A model generated the notes under the pieces. That model saw only the letters and a program-made list of their open reading frames with translations, did not search any database and was not told where the DNA came from. A stretch of 5,634 nucleotides of DNA, taken from positions 1 to 5,634 of the forward strand of contig JABGXK010000251.1 of NCBI GenBank assembly GCA_018675825.1, given 5' to 3'. How positions within the stretch are numbered: position 1 is the first letter of the stretch; every line of letters begins with the position of its first letter. This document shows positions 1 to 5,634 of this stretch, piece by piece. Both the position numbers and the translations under genes were made by a program. Origin of the DNA: Flavobacteriales bacterium (lineage in GTDB: Bacteria; Bacteroidota; Bacteroidia; Flavobacteriales; BACL11).

Positions 1-20
1 ATATTTTTTGCCTTTCTCAT
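1..20 (-). CDS. rodA: Probable start of rodA (SEDS glycosyltransferase), truncated by window edge
   Basis: An ATG at 18-20 opens a frame reading MRKAKNI before the window ends, so only six complete codons plus part of a seventh are present. The A of this ATG is the last base of the preceding pbp2 TAA stop (a TAATG junction), a typical arrangement for translational coupling. In Bacteroidota the gene after pbp2 in this cluster is normally rodA, and a short basic N-terminus of the form M-R-(K/R)-x-x-N-I is what RodA proteins of this phylum often show before the first membrane helix. RodA is the multi-pass membrane glycan polymerase that works with PBP2 in lateral wall synthesis. The overlap and reading frame are seen; the identity is inferred mainly from gene order. 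No catalytic or membrane segment is visible, so confidence is moderate. Confidence 0.55.
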
Positions 21-1831
21 TATTTGTTAGATATTTTTCCTTCTAAAATAAAACTTTCAAGATTTTTGTTGATTAGTTTTTCTGTATATTTCTGAATCAT
101 TAACCCCGCTATGGGTGCTGCCCATTTTGATCCAAAACCTCCATTTTCTATATATACTGCTATAGCTATTGTAGGTTTATTCTTTGGAGCAAAAGCGATG
201 AATATTGAATGGTCTTCACCATGAGGATTTTCAGCAGTACCAGTCTTTCCACACATACTAATACTATCAGAAAATATATTATGTGCAGTTCCGTCTGTAC
301 TTTTTATTGCATTCTCCATTCCATTAATAATAATTTCAAAGTTTTCAGGCCTAACAGAAGAGAATTTTTTTCTTATATATGTACTGTCAATATTTTTCTT
401 TCCCTCTATTGATTTTATTATATGAGGGGTATAGTAGTATCCTCTATTTGCAATTATTGCTGTAATGTTTGCCATCTGTATTGGGGTTAATAAAAGTTCT
501 CCTTGCCCTATTGCCATTGATATTATTGTAGATGAATTCCAGCTCTTTCTTCCATAGTATTCACTGTAGTATTTGTATTCAGGTAGCATACCCTTTTCTC
601 CACTAACAAAGTCATTATTCATCCACTCTCCAACACCAAAACTATTTAAATGGGTACGCCATATTTTATATGATTGTTCTGTACTATCAAACTTTTTAAA
701 TAGATCTGAGAATGTTTTACAGAAATATGTATTACATGAAATAGTAATTGCCTGTTCTAAGTTAGTTCGAGATTTATGAGGATGGCATTTTAATATTTTA
801 CCCTTTTCATATTCATAACCCCCATTGCATTCATAATATTTATTTTTATACAGGACACCTTCTTCCAGTGCTATTAGGCCATTTAGCAGTTTGAAGATTG
901 ATCCAGGAGGATATCGCCCAGATAGTGCTCTGTTAAATAATGGTTTCTTATTATCTAAGATTAATTTTTGAAAATTTTTAGATCTTCCTCTTCCTGAAAG
1001 AACTTTAGGGTCATATGAAGGTGATGAAATTAGTGATAATATTTCACCACTATTTGGCTCTATTGCTACTATTGCTCCTTTTTTGTTTTTCATTAATTGT
1101 TCTCCATAATTTTGGAGATTAATGTTAATAGTTGAATATATATCTAGCCCTGAAATAGGTAGTGTGTCAAATTTACCTTCTTGGAATCGACCCTGTTTCC
1201 TGTTATACACATCAACTAATGTTATAGACATTCCTTTTTCTCCTCTTAGCTCTTTCTCATATCCTGCTTCAATTCCTTTTACACCATATAGATCTCCATT
1301 ATTATAATATTCCTCTTTTTGCACTTTTTGTGCATTAACCTCGCCTAGGTAGCCAATTAAATGTGCAGCAGATTCTGTTGAGTATTTACGTGTATTAACT
1401 GTTTGTAAAAAAAATCCTGGAAATTGGAAAAGCTTTTCTTGGAGTTTACTTGCTTGTTTAAAATTGATTTGTTTTTGAAATATACTAGCCTTGTATTTTG
1501 AATAGTTTTTGATTTCACTTAATCTTTCTCTGAATATATTTACATCAATATTAATGAGTTCACATAAATTAAGAGTATCAAATTCTTTTACTTCTCTTGG
1601 GATCACCATTAAATTATAGGAAGGTATATTGGAAACTATAAGATTACTATCTCGGTCATGTATTAAGCCTCGCACTGGAGTTAATACATCATATCGTAAT
1701 GCATTATTATTAGCAGAAAATTTATAATTGTCATTTAAAATCTGTATTCTGAATAATTGTACAATAAAAATAAATGAAATTAAATAAAATAAAATAAGTA
1801 TAACTTTATATCTTTTTTGAAATTTATTCAC
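20..1831 (-). CDS. mrdA: Penicillin-binding protein 2 (elongasome D,D-transpeptidase)
   Basis: This is a class B penicillin-binding protein of 603 residues, normal for Bacteroidota PBP2. It cross-links peptidoglycan in the periplasm as the transpeptidase of the Rod complex, partnered with RodA. One N-terminal membrane anchor spans about residues 9-27. The non-catalytic dimerisation/pedestal domain follows (about 45-220, with the conserved YGVKGIEAGYEKELRG stretch at 182-197), then the transpeptidase domain (about 245-590). The three active-site motifs are intact: SIFK at 311-314 with nucleophile Ser311 and Lys314, SCN at 365-367, and KTGT at 529-532. Between the first two lie Cys335, Cys349, His350 and His352, a possible metal site. 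The start is GTG at 1829-1831, overlapping the mreD TGA stop by four bases. It is chosen because it places the basic residues and hydrophobic anchor exactly as in the family, and no ATG offers a better alternative. Expression is probably coupled to mreD. PBP3/FtsI is unlikely given the mre context and sequence pattern. Confidence 0.96.
   Translation of the reverse strand: MNKFQKRYKVILILFYLISFIFIVQLFRIQILNDNYKFSANNNALRYDVLTPVRGLIHDRDSNLIVSNIPSYNLMVIPREVKEFDTLNLCELINIDVNIFRERLSEIKNYSKYKASIFQKQINFKQASKLQEKLFQFPGFFLQTVNTRKYSTESAAHLIGYLGEVNAQKVQKEEYYNNGDLYGVKGIEAGYEKELRGEKGMSITLVDVYNRKQGRFQEGKFDTLPISGLDIYSTININLQNYGEQLMKNKKGAIVAIEPNSGEILSLISSPSYDPKVLSGRGRSKNFQKLILDNKKPLFNRALSGRYPPGSIFKLLNGLIALEEGVLYKNKYYECNGGYEYEKGKILKCHPHKSRTNLEQAITISCNTYFCKTFSDLFKKFDSTEQSYKIWRTHLNSFGVGEWMNNDFVSGEKGMLPEYKYYSEYYGRKSWNSSTIISMAIGQGELLLTPIQMANITAIIANRGYYYTPHIIKSIEGKKNIDSTYIRKKFSSVRPENFEIIINGMENAIKSTDGTAHNIFSDSISMCGKTGTAENPHGEDHSIFIAFAPKNKPTIAIAVYIENGGFGSKWAAPIAGLMIQKYTEKLINKNLESFILEGKISNK
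1828..1831 (-). other. GTGA stop/start overlap joining mreD and pbp2
   Basis: The mreD stop codon (TGA, 1828-1830) and the pbp2 start codon (GTG, 1829-1831) share bases in a GTGA tetramer. No purine-rich Shine-Dalgarno sequence is obvious in the preceding 15 bases, which are a T-run followed by AAGTC. Initiation of pbp2 is therefore most likely by re-initiation of ribosomes finishing mreD, which would keep the two membrane proteins in step. The overlap is seen; the mechanism is inferred. Confidence 0.7.
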
Positions 1832-2328
1832 GACTTAAAAAAGAATAATTGAGTGATAGAAATAATTATTGTAGTAATTATTGTACTAGCAATTATTTTC
1901 AATAGAATTTGGAAATCTAATGCAACATGTTCTAAAATAAATAATATTGTGTGATGTATAAGAACCAAGATAAATGAAAATAAAATAAATGATTTAGCAC
2001 CAATCTTCTGCATAACTAATTCATCAGTTTCTTCAATGATATTATGAGGTATTGTAATTTTAGATATTGGAGATTTAAGGAGTACTAAAATCAAGCAAGC
2101 ACTTGAGTGTATTCCTAAAGTTCCTGAGAATAAATCTATCAAGAAGCCTATAATAAAAGCATAAAATAATAAAAACCATTTTGGTATTTTGTAAGGCATT
2201 ATTATCAAAATAATTAAATATATATATGGATTTATGTATGATGCAAATAATATTTCATTTAGTATATAGATTTGAATAATCAAATAAATTGGAAGCATAA
2301 AAATATATTTGATTATTTTTTTATTCAT
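1828..2328 (-). CDS. mreD: Rod shape-determining membrane protein MreD
   Basis: This small, very hydrophobic protein of 166 residues matches MreD in size, composition and position between mreC and pbp2. MreD is an integral inner-membrane component of the elongasome that associates with MreC and helps link MreB filaments to the wall synthases; it has no known catalytic activity. Likely membrane segments lie at about residues 7-25, 33-47, 51-67, 71-85, 112-133 and 141-163. The most family-like part is residues 61-77, where a helix ends in G-F-L-I-D-L-F-S-G-T and continues G-I-H-S-S-A, a pattern common in Bacteroidota MreD. A short charged loop (about 88-111) separates the two halves. Translation starts at ATG 2326-2328, inside the end of mreC (8-base overlap), and ends in the GTGA junction with pbp2. 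MreD proteins diverge fast, so the call rests on hydrophobicity, the IDLFSGTxGIH motif and gene order together. Confidence 0.9.
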   Translation of the reverse strand: MNKKIIKYIFMLPIYLIIQIYILNEILFASYINPYIYLIILIIMPYKIPKWFLLFYAFIIGFLIDLFSGTLGIHSSACLILVLLKSPISKITIPHNIIEETDELVMQKIGAKSFILFSFILVLIHHTILFILEHVALDFQILLKIIASTIITTIIISITQLFFFKS

Positions 2329-3121
2329 GTATTAATGATTCAAGATTTAGTTGTTCTATAGATTCTTCTGATTTCACTACATAAACATATTTCACTTGAT
2401 TAAAATCGGTAAAGAGATCAATTATTATGTCTTTATTGCCTGTTTCGCTATTTTCCTTAAATGATTTTATAGTACCTATATTTATTCCAGCTGGAAATAT
2501 AGTGCTATATCCATTTGTTATTATAGTATCACCTATTACCGTCTTAACATGATTTGGTATGTTTTCAATATTTGCAATTTTATAATTAAACCCACTCCAT
2601 TTTAATGAGCCGTAATTATTTTGTTTTTTAAGACATATACTAATTGCTGATTTTTTATTCAATATAGATATTATTAATGAGTAATTATTACTTGTAGAAT
2701 GCACAACACCGATAACTCCATTTTCACATATTACTCCCATTCCTTCTTTAATGCCGTGCTTTTCCCCCTTACTTATTGTTAGATAATTGTTTCTTTTAAA
2801 AATAGAGTTATTAATAATTTTAGATGAAATATAATTGAATTTTTTTTCATCATCTCTATCCTTTATCTCATTATTACTTATTCTATTATATAATTTAGAG
2901 TTTTCATTTAATAATTGATTATTAATAGTCTGAAGTTTAAAATACTGGGTTATATTATTTGATATTTGGTATACTTTTCCTGTATACTTATTAGTATTTG
3001 ATAATATTATATTGTTTTGAAAAGAATTGTGTTTAAGATATAGATTAATAGAATATCCTTCTAATAATAGAAATATAATCAGAAAATTATACATTCTTAT
3101 AAAACGTAGTAGATTCTGCAT
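2321..3121 (-). CDS. mreC: Rod shape-determining protein MreC
   Basis: This is a 266-residue bitopic membrane protein of the elongasome. MreC sits mostly in the periplasm, where the family is known to bind and activate PBP2 and to self-associate. A short basic N-terminus is followed by one membrane helix (about residues 11-29), a polar helical stretch likely to form a coiled coil (about 55-90), then the beta-rich MreC core (about 100-250). Family signatures are visible: ISKGEKHGIKEGMGV (116-130) with the following G-V-I-G-V-V; NNYGSLKW (168-175); and GDTIITNGYSTIFPAGINIG (197-216), the last very typical of Bacteroidota MreC. The start is ATG 3119-3121, thirteen bases after the mreB stop; the only upstream purine cluster is a weak AGGA. 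The 3' end overlaps the mreD start by eight bases. Asn, Lys and Ile are unusually frequent, as expected from the AT-rich genome. No truncation or missing segment is apparent. Confidence 0.94.
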   Translation of the reverse strand: MQNLLRFIRMYNFLIIFLLLEGYSINLYLKHNSFQNNIILSNTNKYTGKVYQISNNITQYFKLQTINNQLLNENSKLYNRISNNEIKDRDDEKKFNYISSKIINNSIFKRNNYLTISKGEKHGIKEGMGVICENGVIGVVHSTSNNYSLIISILNKKSAISICLKKQNNYGSLKWSGFNYKIANIENIPNHVKTVIGDTIITNGYSTIFPAGINIGTIKSFKENSETGNKDIIIDLFTDFNQVKYVYVVKSEESIEQLNLESLIHE

Positions 3122-3134
3122 ATTATTTAATATC

Positions 3135-4157
3135 CTATCTTATTAAGAAGGTGTAGTTTTCAGTATTTTTTAAAGCAATACCGGTTCCTCTAGCTACTGC
3201 CCTAAGAGGATCTTCCGCAACATATACTGGTAATTTTGTTTTTTTAGATATACGTTTATCTAAACCCCTCAACATAGAGCCTCCTCCAGTTAAGTATAGT
3301 CCTTCATTATATATATCTGCTGAAAGTGCTGGTGGTGTTTGAAATAAAGCACCCATTACCGCTTCTTCAATTTGTTCTATAGAATTATTAAGTGCTCCAG
3401 CAATTTCTTTATAGGTTACAATTACTTCCTTAGGAATTCCACTCATTAGATCTCTACCGTGAACTGCATAATTTGGGGGTGGATCATCTAATTCTGTTAG
3501 TGCTGAACCGACATTTATCTTAATTTGTTCGGCCATTATATCACCAACGGCAATATTGTGTCGAGTCTTCATATAGTTTTGGATGTTATCAGTAAATTCA
3601 TCTCCAGCTACTCTTATTGACTTGTCACAAACAATTCCTCCAAGGGAAATAACAGCAATTTCTGTAGTTCCTCCTCCTATATCAATAACCATATTTCCTT
3701 TTGGTTCTAAAACATCGATACCTATTCCAATGGCTGCTGCCATAGGCTCCATAATAAGCCATACTTCTTTAGCTCCAGCGTGTTCAGCAGAATCTCTAAC
3801 TGCTCTTTTTTCTACCTCTGTAACTCCTGATGGTATACATACAACCATTCTCCATGCAGGTGAGAAAAGAGTTCTTTTTCTAGGAATCATTTTAATGAAG
3901 CCTCTAATCATTTGTTCAGAGGATTGAAAATCTGCTATTACTCCATCTTTAAGAGGTCTTAGAGTTTCAATATCTTTATGGGCTTTGCCATGCATTTGTT
4001 GTGCTCTTTTACCAATTGCAATGATCTCTCCAGTTCTTACATTTTTAGCAACTATAGAAGGTTCATCAACAACAACTTTATCATTATGTATAATTAATGT
4101 ATTTGCAGTTCCTAAGTCAATTGCTATAGCTTCTTGCATGAAGTCAAAAAATCCCAT
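3135..4157 (-). CDS. mreB: Rod shape-determining actin homologue MreB
   Basis: MreB is the cytoplasmic actin-like ATPase whose membrane-bound filaments orient the wall-synthesis machinery around the cell. At 340 residues it has the standard length. The nucleotide-binding signatures of the actin/Hsp70 fold are complete: phosphate-1 DLGTANT (14-20), connect-1 around EPMAAAIGIGID (137-148, including the presumed catalytic Glu137), phosphate-2 DIGGGTTE (159-166), the adenosine motif LTGGGSMLRGLD (289-300) and connect-2 around DPLRAVARGTG (316-326). The N-terminus MGFFDFM is short and hydrophobic, consistent with direct membrane contact. The start is ATG 4155-4157, twelve bases after the purH stop; the spacer is almost entirely A and T, with no Shine-Dalgarno sequence, as is common in Bacteroidota. 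The first gene of the shape cluster, it is followed by mreC after 13 bases. Because it is the most conserved protein in the window, it is also the best phylogenetic marker here. Confidence 0.98.
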   Translation of the reverse strand: MGFFDFMQEAIAIDLGTANTLIIHNDKVVVDEPSIVAKNVRTGEIIAIGKRAQQMHGKAHKDIETLRPLKDGVIADFQSSEQMIRGFIKMIPRKRTLFSPAWRMVVCIPSGVTEVEKRAVRDSAEHAGAKEVWLIMEPMAAAIGIGIDVLEPKGNMVIDIGGGTTEIAVISLGGIVCDKSIRVAGDEFTDNIQNYMKTRHNIAVGDIMAEQIKINVGSALTELDDPPPNYAVHGRDLMSGIPKEVIVTYKEIAGALNNSIEQIEEAVMGALFQTPPALSADIYNEGLYLTGGGSMLRGLDKRISKKTKLPVYVAEDPLRAVARGTGIALKNTENYTFLIR

Positions 4158-4169
4158 ATATTTATTTTT

Positions 4170-5634
4170 TTAATGTTTAAAGTGTCTTATACTTGTCATT
4201 ACCATACTTAAATCATTATCATCACAATAGTCTATTGATAAATTATCTTTAATAGATCCTCCAGGCTGAATTACTGATGAAACTCCTGCTTTATTAGCTA
4301 GTTCTACACAGTCAGGAAATGGAAAAAAAGCATCAGAAGCCATTACAGATCCAACTAGATTCATATTAAAATTCTTAGCTTTATCAACTGCTTGTTTTAG
4401 TGCGTCTACTCTAGATGTTTGCCCAACACCACTTGCGAGAAGTTGTTTTTTGTTTACAAATACAATAGTATTTGATTTGGTATGTTTACAAACTTTTGAG
4501 GCAAAAACTAAATTTTCAAGCTCTTCTTGTGAAGGAGCTTTTTTAGTTACTGTTTTCATAATTGAAACATTATCAGTAATTAAATCTTTATCTTGAAATA
4601 GAACACCATTTAATATGGTTCTATATTGTGTCTTTGGTAAATTTATATTTTTTTGTTTTAATAATACCCTTTTTGTTTTAATTTTTAATAATTCTAACGC
4701 TTCCTTTGAAAAACCTGGAGCAATTAACACTTCATAGAATAGTTGATTAATCTCTTTTGCAGTTTCTATATCAATCTCTCTATTTGTAATTAAGACACCC
4801 CCAAATGCAGAAACAGGATCTCCAGATAGGGCATCTTTAAATGCTATTCTTAAGTTTTCTCTGCTGGCAATTCCACAGGTGTTATTGTGTTTTAAAATAG
4901 CAAATGTTGATTCTTTAAATTCTGAAATTAAATTTACTGCAGAATCTATATCAAGTAGATTATTATATGATAGTTCTTTACCATTTAACTGTTCAAATAT
5001 TTCATTAATATTTCCGAAAAAGAGTCCTTTTTGATGTGGGTTCTCCCCATATCTTAATTCAATATTTTCCTTTTTACTTTCTTTAAATATAGGTTTATTT
5101 TCACTATTTAAATAATTAAATATTAAAGTATCATAATGTGATGATAAATCAAATGCATCTGCAGCATATTTTTTTCGAGTATTCATATTTGAATACGGTC
5201 CTTCTTTTTCTAACTTTTCAAATAAATCAGAGTATTGATTTTTTTGTGAAATAACTACAACATCTTTAAAATTTTTTGCAGCAGCTCTTATTAATGAAAT
5301 TCCTCCAATATCAATTTTTTCAATAATTTCAGAATGACTTTTAGTATTTCTTACGGTCTCTTCGAATGGGTATAAATCAACTATTACTAAATCAAATTCT
5401 GGAATATTATATTTTTTTAGTTGTTTATTATCTTCTTGATTTTCTCTTCTTGATAAAATACCTCCAAAAATATTTGGATGTAAAGTTTTCACTCTACCCC
5501 CTAATATAGAAGGATAAGTAGTAAGCTCTTCAATCTTATTTACATTAACATCTAGTTTTTTTATAAAATCTTCAGTGCCTCCTGTTGAGTAAATCTTAAT
5601 ATTAAATTCTGATAGTTTTTTAATTATATTTTTA
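4170..5634 (-). CDS. purH: Bifunctional purine biosynthesis protein PurH (5' end outside window)
   Basis: PurH (AICAR transformylase/IMP cyclohydrolase) is a cytoplasmic enzyme that formylates AICAR with 10-formyl-tetrahydrofolate and closes the ring to IMP. The frame stays open to the right edge, giving 487 visible residues; about 20 N-terminal residues are missing compared with the usual 505-515. The GTG at 5490-5492 is not a start but the internal Val of GRVKTLHP. Numbering from the edge, the MGS-like cyclohydrolase domain shows STGGT (16-20), GRVKTLHP (46-53) with Lys49, Tyr88 in DLYPF, Asp108 in IDIGG and Lys120 in AAAKN, matching the known catalytic set. The transformylase domain shows RYGENPHQ (194-201), the catalytic Lys248-His249 pair in KHNNTCG, DPVSAFGG (272-279), KSNTIVF (386-392), GVGQTSRVDA (402-411), SDAFFPFPD (433-441) and QPGGSIKD (456-463). 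The end, RHFKH, is typical. mreB follows after 12 bases, so the two are probably co-transcribed. Confidence 0.97.
   Translation of the reverse strand, partial: KNIIKKLSEFNIKIYSTGGTEDFIKKLDVNVNKIEELTTYPSILGGRVKTLHPNIFGGILSRRENQEDNKQLKKYNIPEFDLVIVDLYPFEETVRNTKSHSEIIEKIDIGGISLIRAAAKNFKDVVVISQKNQYSDLFEKLEKEGPYSNMNTRKKYAADAFDLSSHYDTLIFNYLNSENKPIFKESKKENIELRYGENPHQKGLFFGNINEIFEQLNGKELSYNNLLDIDSAVNLISEFKESTFAILKHNNTCGIASRENLRIAFKDALSGDPVSAFGGVLITNREIDIETAKEINQLFYEVLIAPGFSKEALELLKIKTKRVLLKQKNINLPKTQYRTILNGVLFQDKDLITDNVSIMKTVTKKAPSQEELENLVFASKVCKHTKSNTIVFVNKKQLLASGVGQTSRVDALKQAVDKAKNFNMNLVGSVMASDAFFPFPDCVELANKAGVSSVIQPGGSIKDNLSIDYCDDNDLSMVMTSIRHFKH

Noticed and set aside
209..1307. Several plus-strand open frames of about 60-70 residues opposite pbp2, at 209-412, 573-779 and 1122-1307
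   Set aside because: Each is antisense to intact PBP2 coding sequence, low in complexity and without recognisable motifs. They are chance frames.
1855..1900. Repetitive AATTATTGTA-like sequence near the 3' end of mreD
   Set aside because: The near-repeat encodes the Ile/Thr/Ser-rich last membrane helix of MreD in an AT-rich genome. Codon bias and hydrophobic composition explain it, and no exact tandem unit persists.
3583..3927. A 114-residue open frame on the plus strand
   Set aside because: It lies wholly opposite the highly conserved mreB gene. Its protein is rich in Ser, Pro, Thr and Ile in a way that mirrors the antisense of MreB motifs, and there is no family resemblance.
4143..4172. 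T-rich run near the purH stop as a possible terminator
   Set aside because: The run on the plus strand is an A-run on the transcribed strand, so it cannot be the U-tract of a terminator for these genes, and no stem precedes it.
3985..4173. A 62-residue plus-strand open frame spanning the mreB start and the purH/mreB gap
   Set aside because: It is antisense to the MreB N-terminus, including the phosphate-1 motif, and ends in the AT-rich spacer. There is no ribosome-binding signal or family similarity.
5490..5492. GTG as a possible start of a shortened PurH
   Set aside because: The frame continues upstream without a stop, and the added residues include the STGGT and ILGGR segments of the cyclohydrolase domain. 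The GTG is therefore an internal valine and the gene simply runs off the window.

Overview
The window is a tightly packed block of genes, all on the minus strand, from a low-GC bacterium (about 30% GC by eye). In transcription order (high to low coordinates) it holds the 3' part of purH, then mreB, mreC, mreD and the gene for penicillin-binding protein 2 (mrdA/pbp2). The first codons of what is probably rodA run off the left edge. The gene order purH-mreB-mreC-mreD-pbp2-rodA, the protein wording (for example the PBP2 stretch around SYDP...RSKN and the MreC stretch around GDTIITNGYSTIFP) and the weak or absent Shine-Dalgarno sequences all point to the phylum Bacteroidota. The base composition suits a marine or otherwise AT-rich Flavobacteriales-like lineage, but genus and family cannot be read from this window.

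Layout: 4170-5634 is purH, lacking only about the first 20 codons, which lie beyond the right edge. After a 12-base gap comes mreB (3135-4157), and after 13 bases mreC (2321-3121). mreC overlaps mreD (1828-2328) by 8 bases. mreD overlaps the GTG start of pbp2 (20-1831) by 4 bases (GTGA). The pbp2 stop shares one base with an ATG that begins a RodA-like reading frame (1-20). There is no non-coding stretch longer than 13 bases, and no terminator, RNA gene, mobile element or CRISPR array is visible.

Function: mreB to rodA encode the elongasome (Rod complex). MreB is the cytoplasmic actin-like filament, MreC and MreD are its membrane and periplasmic partners, PBP2 is the cross-linking transpeptidase and RodA the glycan-polymerising SEDS partner. 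Together they direct lateral wall synthesis and rod shape. purH, for the last two steps of IMP synthesis, is unrelated in pathway but sits directly upstream with almost no gap, so it is probably co-transcribed.

Nothing here amounts to an undescribed system. This is an ordinary, conserved housekeeping cluster with all catalytic motifs intact. The points worth a second look are small: the GTG start and overlap chain, a Cys/His cluster in PBP2, the truncated rodA start, and the purH linkage.
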